From contig OZ005694.1 in assembly GCA_963930775.1 (NCBI GenBank), positions 9,068,899-9,132,898 of the forward strand: DNA of 64,000 bases. The letters run 5' to 3'. This document shows, piece by piece, positions 13,701-27,811 of this stretch. The stretch's first letter is position 1; each line of letters begins with the position of its first letter. The position numbers were made by a program, and so were the translations under genes. The notes beneath the pieces were generated by a model. That model saw only the letters and a program-made list of their open reading frames with translations, did no database searches and was not told the origin of the DNA. Origin of the DNA: Cliona cf. orientalis (lineage: Eukaryota > Porifera > Demospongiae > Clionaida > Clionaidae).

Positions 13701-16700
13701 CTCCGCTGTACCCCAGCTATCTTGCTACAAAAGTATCTCTATCATGTTTTTCGTCGTGTCTAATACTAGTTCGAGCCCTGTACCCTTCGTGAACGATTTT
13801 TTAGGCTACCATATGGCTGACCTTGTGACCTTGAACAGCAAGGCAAGCTGCCGTAGCGAGAATGATGGCATAGAAAAGCCGCCGATTACTTCTAAAATGT
13901 CTATCATCCGCCTTGGAGAAAGCAGCGCCTGTCACCATGATAAATCAGGACTGTCTAAATTTGGGGTCAAAGTACAAGAATGCTCGTTAACGGAGGGTTA
14001 TTGCTGACCTTTTGACCCTGTCGAACCTCCTCTGGTTAGGATCCCGCGTATAAGCCCCCTCCCCACTTTTGCCCAATCCTAGCATGCACAAAGGGGGGGG
14101 CGTAATCGCGGGATTCTACGGTACATTGCATGTGCGTGTAGGTTGCCTATAGCCAGTGTGTGGTCCACACTCAATATCACAGCACAAGTTTGCTAGCAGT
14201 ATAGTACTAGACTGGCCGCACCACATAGGTATGGTAATACCTCGTGGCTTTAATATCTATAACCAGCTCCTAGAAATCAATATAGTTATGGCCATACCAC
14301 AGCCATCTAGTGCAAAACAACTATCCTTCTCCCAGTTGCTTCAATTGGTATGTATCATATGGCTCTTAGTACCTACATCAGTAAATGTACTAGAGTCCGT
14401 ATAGCAGGAAATTTTTGAGGGGCTTGCAATTTTCGCAGATAGTCAACTAGCCACAAAAATTAAACCCACGAAAAATAAGCATGATTGTGCACCCGCGAAA
14501 ATTAAGTTCTCCCCCTTATGAAACCTATATATAAAATTACCTTAAAGGTATTGTATCACGATAGAAGTGTGATTGTTACTAAATTTAGATCTAGTATATA
14601 GAGAACTATGATAAATCATGCACAACAAAAATATTATCATGCGCTCCTCATGTACTTCAGAACACCATCAAAAGGACTTAGCTGCGCGTGGCGCTGCTAG
14701 AGGACTGGTATCTCTGTCTGCTTCTCGACCTACTTTCACTCACTAATGGTAAACCTACTTGTGGTATACTACCTTGCAGGTGGTAGATCTAGCTAGACAT
14801 AGACGTCGCTACTCTGGCATGGCCAACTCTTGCCCATCCCCAGATAGACCTCTCAATACCTTCTGCCGCTAGCTAAAGACCTTTTAGCTTGAGCCTTTCT
14901 TGGACCGATCACGCTCTGCTGCTGCAAACTACCTACAACCGTTGAAAAGTAGCTACCAGGTAATGGCAGATTTCAATATAATGAGTGCGGTTATATTATG
15001 TGTGACACTAGTTTACTAAAAAATAGCCCTTATATCGTGGCACAATGCCTTGAAAGTCCTAATTATGTCCCTGATAGCATGGGGTAGTCCAACCCTTTCA
15101 GGGGTAGTGTTTTTATAATAAGACACATTTCTTGCTATTATTCACACATGCAGTCTCAGTAATAAAAGCATAGGTGATACTGATGTTGAGTCTCTGGTTA
15201 AATGTCTTCCACATTGTATAAATCTTCGGAAATTGAAGTAAGCTATATCAGCGTTATTTGATATGCATATTATGTTGTGGTGCCATGCATCCCTGCTCTG
15301 AATGTAGCTGTCAAATTATCATAATGCAGTGACTTTTATTAGGTAGTGGTCATCACTGGATAAAAATTTCGCCAAGCCCAGCTACCTTTGTATTGCAGAA
15401 ACTTCTGGTGGATAAAATTTTGGCCAATGTGGTAAAGGTCGCCATATCCTCTGTGTAATCGTTTACACAGGACAAAAAATTAGCGTGATAAACTTTTCGC
15501 CAATGAGAGCAGGTGGCAAATTGGCGAAACTTTTCTCCTGGTGAAATTTCCATGTATACGGTAGTGTATTCTTCCTTAATATTGTCAATATCGTACTTAA
15601 TCTAATACAACGCATAGAAAAAATAATTTCAATTTTGAAAAACATGGGTTTTTCTGGTAAAGGTCGTCAATTGCTCCATATATAAATGTTATGAGAATTC
15701 GTAAAATGCTAATTTCTTGCATTAAATTGGATCATGCGTTGTATTCGATTAACTACAATAATACCAATAGTACATGTATATACTACAGGTTGTTAGTTGC
15801 TCACACAATTATATTTTATCATTTATATACAGTCTCAGGCATAACAACATCAGTGATGCTGGTGCTCAAACTCTGGCTGAAGGTCTCCAACATTGTTCTA
15901 ACCTGCAAATACTAGAGTGAGTATTGACGGAAGTTTGACATGTGTAAAACTTGTGAGGTGGGGGCTAATTATAATTAAGCCATAATTAATTAACCCTCCA
16001 GCGCATGGAGGGTTACGATAATCGTTCTGTGTGTGTGTGCAAGCTAGCTGCTATATTATACCTCATTTATACGTTAAAAATCAGGTGTCATTAGTCTTTC
16101 TGCTGATTTCTATGTATGTATTATGTGGATTTCGTTGAAAACGCTTATTCTAGCGACATTTGCTGGCCACTACGGCTTTCTTTGCTTTTTGACCAGCTCA
16201 TAGTGGACAAAAGAGACAGCGATGGCTTCTATTCAAGACTAGTTAATGTATACGTAGTACTAGTGATTGTTTGAACCTATAACTTGACTGACTCATCACT
16301 GATCATAGTAGACTATCAACGATGCTTCTTGGCTTGTACTTTCTTTGTGTGCAACAAAACTGCTGATCAAGCATATACGCACACGTATATGGTAATGCTA
16401 GCATACATATTATGTAATTGTATACAATCATAAAAATATTAATATTATATATATAGTGCGTAAATGCTGACTTTGCATATTTTGTGACTCTTATATGAAA
16501 TATCAACCGTAAAGTAGTCTTCAGCCTAATTATAATTATAATCATAATAGTACTATGCTGTTAATCTGTGATCAGGATAAGATATTGTAAAATCTGGAGG
16601 TCTAGTGTCTGAGCTAAAAGCGGAGATGGGGAGTGAGCGAGCTCCCTTTGGCAGGCTATGCTCCCAGACTCCCCTAGACGCAATGGTGATTGATCACGCA

Positions 16701-19700
16701 TCATGTCCTCCCTACTTCCCCCACCCCCAAATTAAATAATCCTTTCAATTTTCATTAGTACTTATTCATGTACAGATTCAGTAACAACAACATTGGTGTT
16801 GCTGGTGCTCAATATTTGGTGGAAGGTCTCCAGCATTGCACTCATCTTCAAAAATTAAAGTAAACAACTTAGTATTATTGTGTATTAATCTTTCTATTAG
16901 TATTGTACTGTTGTGTATATGTAATTATGGGAAAGGTCAACGTGGTAAAAACACATGGTGCATTGACAATAAGCATTATTGTATTTGGGCCCAGTACATT
17001 ATTGTTGGCTAAGCCGGTATGTTCAGTCAAAGTGCACTCTTGCTTGAGATTAATGTACCCCTCGCATAGAACATTGTGGTTCAAGGGCATGTGTTGTGGT
17101 TAGCAACCATGTGTTATAGTTATGATTCTGATACAACCATTAGTCACATGAATCCTATATCAAGAATTGTGATAATAAGTGTTATTATTCACATACAGTG
17201 TCGGATACAACGGTATTGGTGATGCTGGTGCTCAAGCTCTGGCAAAAAGTCTCCAGCACTGGACTAACCTTCAAGAATTAGAGTAAGCAACCTGAATTGA
17301 TACACCACCTCCTGTGTTAAATACCCCACACACATGGACAAGGGGTAAAGTAGTCTTCAGCCTATATAATAGTACTATGTTGTTAATCCATCATCAGGAC
17401 AAAAATTGCAAAATCTGGAGGTCTAGTGTCTGAGTTATAAGCAGGGATGGGGATCACTTCCTTCGGCACCCACTTTGTATTTTCCATCACATTATTGCTA
17501 CACACCCACATACATGCCATAACAGTATATTTTGTTGATCATTCCTATCAATCAAGGGCTTATAGACATCCCTCAGGAAAGAGGATCTTACCAATAGCTG
17601 GTTGTGTACTTGCTACAATGCGTACATGCCAAATAGCATACATGTGTGTAGGGCTAAGGCTACATCATCAACTCGAGCAATTAAAGTGTAGCCTAAATCA
17701 GGGGCGTATATAGCTAGCTCATAAACAATGATGTGGCTGAAGTGTATAGAAAAGTGGGGGGGGGGGGGGGGGGGTGACTGAGAAGATTTTGTGTACAGCC
17801 AAGATTTACTATTGCTCAAAACAATAATCTTGTGAAGATCGGTATGGTGAGAGCCACACACTGGCTACACCACTGGCCTAAATAGTTTGTAAATCACAAA
17901 ATTTCTGTAGGGGGGTCACACTCCCAGACTCCCCTATAGACTAAGAGACAATCGTATCTGATCACCAGTCATGCCTAAAAATATATAACCCTGATCATGA
18001 GTTGCCCACATTCATGAATGTATCAGCAGGTACTAATACTAATACTTGTTCATGTACAGTCTCTCGAGGAACAATGTTGGACCTGCTGGTGCTCAGGCTC
18101 TGGCAGAAGGTCTCCAGCATTGTACTAACCTTCAAAAACTGAAGTAAGTGATCTACATGTAATACTATGTGTTAACATAATAATAGTTATAGTGCATGCT
18201 CATGGTTGTGATACTACATTTATATTTGAATTCTGGATTACAAATTGTGATGTTATTCACATGTACAGTCTCTATGACAACAAAATTGATGATGCTGGTG
18301 CTCAAATTCTGGTAGAAGGTCTCCAGCATTGTACTAACCTTCAAGAGCTAAAGTGAGTGCTATGTGTTATGACATTTGTTATAGTGCATGCACATGGAGT
18401 GCATTATAATTTTTTACATGCTGATATCGTATGGCAGGTAATTTTCGTGGAAAGTTCGAAAAGTCCCTCAAAATTAATTTTCATGGTTTTAAATTTCGTG
18501 ACAGCAACCAGTCTAGGGGCGTGGCACTGCTGCATAAGCGATGATGTAATCGATACACGCACTCGCAATCTTCTTTGTTTACTAAGCCATACCTACAGAG
18601 ACTTGGACAAAAGGAAGAATATTAGTGCCGAAGACGCTATCAGCTAGATGACAGTGGCTACTGTTGCTTGCTAACACTGGAAAGTGTTGGCCACGCTGCC
18701 ACGATGTTTGTGGCCACGCCCATCATCATGGACTAGTATCATATTACCGTAGGCATTAATTTTCGTGGGTGAGAAAATTTCGTGACTGCCAAGTCAACCA
18801 CGAAAATAACGAAAATTAGCACCCAACGAAAATTACCCGCCATACGGTTTGTACTTCAAAGTATGAATGTGCTTTTTTTGCTCACCATAGACACAGTGGG
18901 TTTTATATGCACGTGCCTATTGGTAAGAAACTCAGTTTCATATAATACTGTTGTACGTGCTAATATCAGCATAAAATTGACCACACCCACATTATGATAA
19001 GGCTCACTACAAACAGTGACCAGGAAACAGGTGGGAGCTTCTGCTTGATACAAATAAACCGAGCGATGCATTATGACATTGTGTAGATCTAGGCTGTATA
19101 CATGACTACATGACCAACTACGAATATTAAGACCGAAAAGAATGTATGCACCCAAATCAAAGTTACTGTACCGTATACCTGATTATACTATATACAACGA
19201 AAAATATTTTTCAGACAATCATTTTTCTTATATAGTTTGTATCCTAACCTGGAAGGCATAAAAGATGCGCTCTTCTACAAGTTCAGAAGGCCCACGATTG
19301 GTGAGAATTGCAGTGCCGTGTGCACAAATAGGGGTGGCCATAGAGATACATTCTCAAACGTACGGTGCGAAGTGCCGCGCATTTCAAGAGGCCTGCTCAG
19401 CAGGCCACCGAGCCTCGAGCGAAGTGAGAGACAAGATCTGTTCTTTGTCATAGCCTGGTGGTAGATTCAACAGAGCGAGGATGTTGCCATTGCTGTGGCG
19501 AGTTCGAGCAATGCTATTGACCTGCATCGAGGGGTGTGGTCTATGAACGTGAAGTAATACTAATAGGATCAAAGTTTGGTGCTGCTGCAGCTGGCATGCT
19601 CACTGCACTAATGATTGACATACGTACAGCTAGGGAGATGATACTGTTGAGATTTTCTCTGAGTATGTGAGCTTTAATACTGTGAGTAACTAATGCATAA

Positions 19701-22213
19701 TAGCCACATTATTCCATGGTTGTGACATCAAACATACTTATTTTCACTGGATAAAAATTTCGCCAAGCCCAGCTACCTTGGTATAGCAGAAAAATTTGGT
19801 GGAAGAAGATTTTCACCAACATGGTAAAGGTCGCCATATCCTCTATGCAATCTTTTAACAAAGGACTAAAATTTAGCGTGATAAAATTTTGGCCAATGAG
19901 AGCAGGTGGCGAAAATTTTCTCCTGGCGAATATTTCTACATATACGGTATATGCTTAATTCCTAAACAATCCTCACCTTCAGTATTCTAGTTTGATAAGT
20001 ACTTGAGTGCACCATAGCATGTCAACTGTGATAACTTGTGTGTGCTGACTCATGTATAGTATATCACAGAATTAGCTAATTGCCCCTAATTAGCTATCAC
20101 ATGCAGGGCTATACTAATTGGTCTATCCAAATTACCAGATCTCAAGATATAGACGTGTTAGTGAGTGGATAATGTTGTGAAGAAGTTGAAAATGGTGGTG
20201 TGACTAACTTTGCTTCTAAGGTCATAGCTACACAGCTTTTTGATTGGTCACACCTTATAATCATAGAGTCGGTAGACTCTATAAGTAGGGATGGCCCGGA
20301 TATGCCATATATTGATATATTACAAATACCCAAGTATCTCAAAATCGGTAATTTTGTGAAATTTCTAAGTGTGAAAATCAGAATCTCCAGCAAATTGTGC
20401 ATCTAACAAGACCAAGATCATTCATCAAAACAATTGTACACGTCAGAACCAGATGTTCAAAAAATAGGCCATTTCTCATTCTTTCTTTCTTCTTTCTTTC
20501 TTTCTAGTTTCTTGGGCTAGCTCAAGACTGCCTCCACCGCTCATCTTACTTTGAGTATAAATCCACTCTATTTTGTAGCGCGCAGTGCAGTGGCACGCTA
20601 GTTTGTCGTTATCTCGACAGTACGTAATAGTGGGTGTGTACGGCGCATTATCGAATGGGTGTGTCTGATACGCCATTTTTGTGACATAATGCGCATGCTC
20701 GGAATATGTTGCCATGGTGAAGTCATGTGACAGCGCCTGGCCCTAGGCGCCTACGTAGCTACACGTACACTGTGTACGTGTACTAGCTCGTACATCGATG
20801 CATCGCTAGCGCGTGCAACGGCACGCTGGACCGATCATTGATATGAAGGTTCAAGGCTAGAGGAGCGGTAAGGCGCTAGGCATAGGCGAGCTACTCGCTA
20901 GCGCTTGCAGCGCTAGTGCTACGCTGGATCGATCATAGATATCATACCATTCCGATACGAAAGCGCAAGGCTTGAGCAGCGGTGTTTTTAATAACGTACA
21001 GATCATAAAATTATGCCGGGTAGCTAGCTGCTGCCGACAGTAAAACTTCGAACTTGGTTTTCTCCCTAAGCGAAGTTAAGTCTCATCACTACTAGGGCCG
21101 CCTAGCCTTCTTGGTCATCCTATTCATCGTCATACAAGTTAATGAGGGGCGTGACAAAGAATTTTGTGCACCTCCCATCTTCCACTTAATCAGAAGTTGT
21201 GAGCAAACCATGTAAAATGACATTGATAATTTTCACTAAGTGCAATAAAAAAAAAATAGAAACAAGCATAAAAACAATTGAATATAATTGAATAATAAAG
21301 TAGGGATGGCAGGATCAAAAAGTACACAAACAAGAGATAATTGCATCTACTATACATCCCTACGCTTGCTTTTTGAGGGACCAGTAATAATGCGATTGAA
21401 TCAAAACTGATAAACCCAAACCATCATGACAACTAGGGAACAACCTGCATGAATGTCTCCCACATACCGCACTCAACAAAACACATCAACCATGATTAAC
21501 TGTTAATAGGTGCACAATAGTCGAGAAAAGTAAGCGTAGGGATGTATAGTAGATGCAATTATCTCTTGTTTGTGTACTTTTTGATCCTGCCATCCCTACT
21601 TTATTATTCAATTTTATTCAATTGTTTTTATGCTTGTGCTATTTCAACTGTACATGCTCAAGCTAGCTAGAAGGGCTATCAAATCATAAAATGATGTATG
21701 GTACTGGACCACCATGCTGCATGTGTTCTAGAGAGCTCTGGTTAATTGTGTATTGAGCCAGTACCGTATGATGATGACATTTGATTGTTGTTTCTTTATA
21801 TAGCTTACAGGTATGTGAACTGACTGACAGCAGTGTTGGTTCCCTCAGTCAGCTCATAAGAACAGCCAAACAACTTAAGAAATTGAAGTGAGTTGATGAT
21901 GCATACTCAATCATATACCGTACTTCTTCTAAAAATCCACCCCCTTCTAATTATTCGACACCCTTTACCAAATAATTGAAAAAAATATTTTGGCAAAGGT
22001 CGTTATAACCTCTAAAATTCAGCAGGTGTTGATTTTCATGCCAAAATTTTTAGAAGAAATATGGTATATACACATGACAGTGGTGGCATGTTTTCTCACC
22101 ACAGCCTTAGGTTTAACAATTTCACTGGTGATGGAAAGAGAGCATTGAGAGCGGCAGCAGAGGAGAGGAACTCTAATCCTAACTTTTCCAAGCTAGATAT
22201 CAGCATATATTAA
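1792..22213 (+). CDS. NLR1: CARD - GSI-type domain - NACHT - LRR receptor
   Basis: This is a predicted intracellular NOD-like receptor. Model exons are 1792-1809, 2038-2443, 7336-8067, 10173-11913, 12198-12278, 12353-12436, 12638-12724, 12793-12858, 12923-12955, 13206-13286, 15154-15237, 15833-15916, 16776-16859, 17199-17282, 18060-18143, 18269-18352, 21804-21887 and 22105-22213 (TAA). All junctions are GT-AG, phases agree, and the 4026-nt total gives 1341 residues. Residues about 15-130 are CARD-like. The second module (about 142-385) is the GSI-type domain. NACHT has GRPGCGKTT (518-526) and a Walker B VVFALDGLDEY. The C-terminal third is RNase-inhibitor-type LRRs. Use of the 18-nt first exon with exon 2038-2443 is inferred from phase; an alternative start is the ATG at 2062. 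It lacks the Death exon that NLR2 has. Confidence 0.85.
1868..2037 (+). pseudogene. Ghost CARD exon in NLR1
   Basis: This matches the functional NLR2 CARD exon (28237-28473). The acceptor TTTTTAG is kept, and so are stretches encoding DPDALAE and LLQSIE. However, it reads a stop in the sixth codon, has another after DPDALAEI, and has lost a central segment. It looks like a dead host exon skipped in favour of the unrelated CARD-like exon at 2038-2443. Confidence 0.75.
2038..2443 (+). CDS. NLR1 CARD-like exon
   Basis: This exon supplies the N-terminal adaptor domain of NLR1. It encodes a helical Death-fold module, with HHTADLQRAVRDNLTPLGAE, ITPSQYREIRNP, LVEYVQNKVLQNPQHYYAFIEIL and a Pro-rich linker at its end (TPQSPPPRED). 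Spacing and the PQHYYAFIEIL end are typical of CARDs. The exon has phase 0 in and phase 1 out. It is not the same sequence as the NLR2 CARD. CARDs recruit partners by homotypic contact (family knowledge); the partner here is unknown. Confidence 0.65.
2799..3268 (+). repeat. Dispersed repeat R2, copy 1
   Basis: Related copies lie at 19190-19740 (inverted), 28860-29275 (partial) and 43110-43345 (partial). Shared landmarks are GTATGTTTGATGT at the start, a Ser/Arg-coding-looking CpG-rich middle around GCTCGAG, a TGACCAATC box, and AAAATATTTTTCGTTGTATA at the end. It contains no convincing gene. Confidence 0.7.
3286..3815 (+). repeat. Dispersed repeat R1, copy 1
   Basis: It starts with the palindrome GAGTGAGCGAGCGAAGCGAG plus CTCACTC, continues through a segment beginning GCAGCTTCGCTCGCAAGG, and ends near ACTATAATCTTAGTATAATG. 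An inverted copy lies at 54765-55308 in an ITFG1 intron. Both copies carry short, non-conserved reading frames only. Confidence 0.7.
3836..4799. mobile_element. TIR element ending in GGGGCGAGCCTGAGCGAG
   Basis: TIRs of about 21 bp (TTGGGGCGAGCCTGAGCGAG and its complement) bound about 960 bp with no coding capacity. Part of the same sequence recurs at 59500-59735 without the internal palindrome. Solo end-like sequences occur near 2715 and 39471. The class is uncertain. Confidence 0.55.
4416..4557. repeat. Near-perfect 142-bp palindrome
   Basis: The arms GTTAATACACCCCTACTAGT and complement close on a loop around GAGGGCGAAGCCCGAGGGCT. The loop core (CAGCCCTCGGGC then CCTCGTGCT on the minus strand) is shared with the hairpin at 9983-10105, although the arms differ. 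Confidence 0.7.
5495..6330 (+). repeat. Dispersed repeat R3, copy 1
   Basis: This is collinear with 61965-62755, with landmarks CAGCAGACTAGAGG at the start, GTGTTCAAAGGATA, GGCCCATACAC and GGGTGGGGGTTCGAGGGGAT. Both copies are in plus orientation. The reading frames inside are not conserved between copies. Confidence 0.7.
7336..8067 (+). CDS. NLR1 GSI-type domain exon
   Basis: This is a symmetric phase 1-1 exon of 732 nt (244 residues) between the CARD and NACHT exons. A helical N-terminal half (YILSKEDETRMINASS, FLDFGHLENIAGQYCS) leads to a conserved-looking core: VVTLDLNDPSL, LKEIIANILGQPASKLVLYD, then GSGSVILTFWIAT and LFLKKPDIFTQEQRDKL. I recognise this pattern from sponge and cnidarian proteins where it neighbours Death or NACHT domains, but I know of no settled function. 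The acceptor CCCCATAG at 7335 and the donor AAG/GTATAA at 8067 were chosen because only they keep phase with both neighbours. No homologous exon was found in NLR2 or in the visible part of NLR3. Confidence 0.7.
8408..8797. mobile_element. MITE with GGTATCCACTG ends, copy 1
   Basis: TIRs of about 22 bp (GGTATCCACTGTATGCACAT and GCATGCACATGCAGTGGATACC) enclose a non-coding 390 bp. A second copy lies at 60729-61080. Confidence 0.75.
8798..10172. other. NLR1 intron with minisatellite and hairpin
   Basis: At 9420-9496 four tandem units of ATATTGCACTAACCGCAA occur. At 9983-10105 there is a hairpin with arms ATAGTTATATCACG and a GC-rich loop. A stretch at 9487-9714 is open on both strands and ends in a good donor (ACCAAG/GTAAGC), but it has no recognisable domain and I do not call it an exon. 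Confidence 0.5.
10173..11913 (+). CDS. NLR1 NACHT exon
   Basis: This single 1741-nt exon (phase 1 in, 2 out) encodes the NACHT NTPase and its helical extension. The features in order are: a charged linker, QYINLALIRTE, Walker A GRPGCGKTT (10568-10594), Walker B VVFALDGLDEY, sensor-like VIVASRPAA, and a winged-helix region with FLHLTFQEFLSA. It ends in the first LRR-like turn (LTITSCNIGPEGLSALEKA). It is close to the NLR2 exon, which has an indel-bearing variable patch near FDRNKNKDL. NACHT domains oligomerise on nucleotide exchange (family knowledge). All key residues are present. Confidence 0.95.
11951..12172. mobile_element. MITE with CCGTATAGCCGGAAA ends, copy 1
   Basis: The 222-bp element has TIRs TACCGTATAGCCGGAAA and TTTTCTGGCTATATGGTA and is rich in TTTGGCGG motifs. 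The same intron in NLR2 (33648-33705) lacks it, so it inserted into NLR1 after the duplication. Other copies are at 25114-25323 (inverted) and 63444-63646. Confidence 0.8.
13317..14122. mobile_element. TIR element in NLR1 with a nested insert
   Basis: Ends are ACCGTAGACTCCCGCGATTA and its near-complement (CGCGGGATTCTACGGT). NLR2 shows the unoccupied site near 34830 (CTAAGTACCGTACATTGC). Inside lies a second element at 13621-14035 with TIRs CCAGAGGAGATTCGACGGGG and the flanking repeat TTAGGAT (13614-13620 and 14036-14042). A reading frame at 13681-14007 lies wholly inside the inner element and resembles nothing I know. Confidence 0.78.
15354..15563. mobile_element. MITE family CGCCAAGCCCAGCTACC, NLR1 copies
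   Basis: This copy in an LRR intron has its counterpart at 36136-36369 in NLR2. A second NLR1 copy at 19741-19949 pairs with 43367-43553. Ends are of the type ATACCGTATACA...GTATACGGTA. Because both insertions occur at matching places in both NLRs, they predate the block duplication. Confidence 0.72.
18428..18848 (+). mobile_element. MITE with GGCGGGTAATTTTCG ends, copy 1
   Basis: Ends CGTATGGCAGGTAATTTTCG and AAAATTACCCGCCATACGG bound about 420 bp. An inverted copy at 63337-63995 is interrupted by another MITE. Confidence 0.75.
19190..19740 (-). repeat. Dispersed repeat R2, inverted copy
   Basis: This is collinear on the minus strand with 2799-3268, from AACGAAAAATATTTTTCAGA through the CpG-rich middle to GTGACATCAAACATAC. 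It lies in the NLR1 intron after exon 18269-18352. Confidence 0.68.
21263..21636. mobile_element. Foldback element with about 110-bp arms
   Basis: Arms starting CAAGCATAAAAACAATTGAA are nearly perfect inverted repeats around a short centre. It is part of about 1.35 kb (20262-21640) that is present in NLR1 and absent from the matching NLR2 intron near 43836. Confidence 0.75.
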
Positions 22214-22794
22214 CACAAGTGCAATGGACTAAACTCTCCTACTGAAGTGAGTATATAATTATTGAAGTCATGTGACACGGTATCTCATAGTCACTGTTGC
22301 TGTTGTCTTTCAATATCCTCAGGGGTTAATTACTGGGTCTCCAGAGGAGGAGGATCGATGGAGGCGGGCTGGGTGGCCAGGGAGATACATGTACATGATG
22401 ACCACACGTACTTGACTAGCTACTACAGTACATTGATCTAGCTACTGAGTCTACTGCAGGAGCTATGGTATAGCTAGGTGCGGTGCTGTGACAGTGGAAT
22501 ATTTATCTATTTCAGCTCTGTTTATTATAGGCCAACCAGTATTATATGATATATATATTGACCAGCCATACTTGTGCGATTGTAGACACAAACATCTCAT
22601 GCTTTATCAGTTTTTCATTTAAATGTTGTGGCTTTCTGTATCTATTATATGTTTTTATTTTCAAGGGAGCCGACACACAAGTAAAGCAATCATTGTAAAC
22701 AAATGTGGTAACGGTCGTCATATTTAGCTGATCATAGTGTGCTTCAAATAGAACAATTCTGGGTGAACATGTGCCGGTGGCGCCAGCGATTGTC
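22214..22794 (+). other. NLR1 3' flank to SPG7 pseudogene 5' region
   Basis: This is about 580 bp with no exon. It aligns throughout with 44482-45039, carrying the 3' flank of the NLR and the 5' region of SPG7. The close NLR-to-SPG7 spacing is kept in both blocks, showing the two genes were duplicated together. Confidence 0.7.
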
Positions 22795-24620
22795 ATGAGT
22801 CGCTCCTTCCTAGTGAGAGCAGCAACCTTCTGTGGTGGACGAAGAAGATCTGATCTTTGTAGGAACATCAGCGGCGCAGTGTTTGTATTTCAAGCTACTA
22901 CTCTCTATCAGAACTGCAATCATTAAATTGTCAAGAATGTATCCGGGGAACTTCTCCTGCTATAGCTATATAGTCGAAGGATTATGAGCTCGTGATTGGG
23001 AGGGTGCGGCAGATCACAGAGACTGTTCAGATACAGAGAGGGAGGTGTTTCATTGACACAAAAGCGCTTTTCCTCTGATGATAAGAACTACAGAAGGAGT
23101 AAGTTTTATATTTATAAGAAAATTCAGTTTGCATTGGCATAATCACTAATCATTGTGACTTGTATAAATCAGAGAGCTCTAGTTATCTCATACACTAAGG
23201 CTACAGTAACATAATATCATAATTATGATGTGTCTTGATCGTCGTACTGTATTTAATAAACCTGTATACAGTGGAACTCCTCTATTCTGGACACCCTTGG
23301 GACAGCTTAAAGTATCCTGATTAAAGGAGGTGTCCTCATTTCAGGGTAGTTTTGTATACTGTTCTAAGTAGATGGGATCGTGCATGGTGTCCTGATTAAA
23401 GGAGACGTCCTCATTTCAGAGATATCCTTATCATAATAAATTATGGAGGGGTTCCACTGAATGGGGATTTGCTGGGACGCTATGATAGTTGCTAGCCTAT
23501 GAGTATATTGACTGTGCATAGGTGACCCTGTTCCCGAAGAGGAGGAGGAGCCGGAGAGACAGAACCACAACGACTGGGCGTGGCTACCACTCTTTGCCGC
23601 ACTCACAACACTGGCCTACCTCTGGACTCCAAAGCAGGATCCCATTCCAGAAGTCTCATTCCCATTCTTCCTGCAACACATGCTCTACACTGGAGAGGTA
23701 TAATAAACCATATTATAGTAGTAGTATTGTACCAACACATATTCAGTATTGATTTAGGCCAGACCAAAACATTCATAATCTCCACCACTACCACCACTGC
23801 CCCCCCCCCCCCCCCCCCAAAACACAAAAATAAAACTGTCCATGGGTGTATGAGTTACATGTACAGTATCTAGCATTAATCTGTATGTACAGGTGGATTG
23901 TCTTGAAGTTGGCAAGAACAGGGATCGAGTCTACATCTATCTTCACCCTGGAGCGATTGTGAACGGAAAACAGGTTTGCTCTCTCTCCCCCCCCCCCTCC
24001 CTCCCTCTCTCTCTCTCTCTCTCTTTCTCCGCCCCCCTCCCTCCCTCTCTCTCTCCCAGTACATCAAATATTGTGTATCAAATATTGTGTATCTACAAGC
24101 TTCTTGGCTTGACACCTTCTTTCCCTCTCCCTCCCCCTCTCCCTCTCCTCCCACGGCAGGTGAGGTCTTACTCCCCCCCAGTTCATGCTGACCATCTCCA
24201 GTGTGGACAGTCTGGAGGCCAAGCTGAACCAGGCCCAGGACGACCTCGGCATTCCTCACTATGGGAGGGTCTCCATTACTTACCGCTCTAACCAGGACAC
24301 TGGGTATGTAAGCGTGTGTGTCAGCATTACAAACTATTAATTCTCTCTCTCTCTTCCTCTCTCAGATTTTGGTCGCTGATGGCGTTCAGTGGTCTTCTAG
24401 CTGCTTGGTTCTTGTACACATCCTATTCTCAGCGGAGGGGCGCAGTCAAAAAGAAAGCTTCCTTCAAATTTGTAAGCGCGTTAACTTCCTTATCACATTT
24501 TTACATTGTTTTGGTACCTCATTTTATTTTTAAATTTGTGCTATAATTTACCTTTTCTTATTGTACCAGGACTACATATAGCAAGCTAAAACTACTGTCA
24601 TCACAAATCCATCACAAACT
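22795..24620 (+). pseudogene. SPG7: SPG7 5' fragment (pseudogene)
   Basis: This is a copy of SPG7 exons 1-6. The targeting-peptide exon begins at 22795; the other exons are 23522-23697, 23893-23973, 24160-24303, 24366-24471 and 24570-24619. Compared with 45040-50482, exon 1 has a stop after LYQNCNH caused by an inserted TAAA. Exon 4 is 144 rather than 143 nt because of one extra C in the run after TAC. Exon 5 is 9 nt shorter. Exon 6 reads DYI then TAG. Homology stops near 24619, before the AAA module, so no protease can be made. The remaining sequence is very close to the intact gene, so the duplication is recent. Confidence 0.92.
23269..23459. mobile_element. MITE with CAGTGGAAC ends (pogo/Tigger-like)
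   Basis: TIRs CAGTGGAACTCCTCTAT and GGAGGGGTTCCACTG lie in SPG7 intron 1, with a left flank ending in TA. The same insertion is in the intact gene at 45529-45727, so it predates the duplication. The ends resemble the Tc1/mariner-pogo group (inference from end sequence). Confidence 0.7.
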
Positions 24621-24886
24621 GCTCTTAGAGTTTAGACACAACTATCTGGTCCGTAAACGCTCAATGACCAATAATTGTAGCTTTTGCATAGGATTGGCAT
24701 TTTAAGGCTAAGGGAGGGAGTGGGAAAGAATAGTTGAGATGGGAGGTGGTGTATTCCTTATCTTTGTAGAGGGAGGGGAAAAAAGCAATGTCTTTCTACT
24801 ATTTAACCATCTTAACTTACGAGTGATATTGTGGCTTTTAATTACAATTTTGTGTCCCCCCCCCCCCCACTCCCACCCGGCTCCAG

Positions 24887-27811
<2,925 letters not shown>

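Larger units (their letters stand above)
12198..22213 (+). other. NLR1 LRR exon array (14 exons)
   Basis: Each exon encodes about one 28-residue RNase-inhibitor-type repeat, such as LSRNNVGPAGAQALAEGLQHCTNLQKLK (one repeat per exon, each end phase 2). The first six exons (12198-13286) are irregular, including a 33-nt micro-exon (12923-12955). Seven regular 84-nt exons follow, and a terminal exon ends in NPNFSKLDISIY and a stop. Compared with NLR2 there are four fewer regular repeats. The exons at 18060 and 18269 have no counterpart left after 41134 in NLR2. Confidence 0.88.

Noticed and set aside
13681-14007. 108-residue frame inside the nested element
   Set aside because: It has no recognisable domain, lies wholly within a TIR element and is absent from NLR2.
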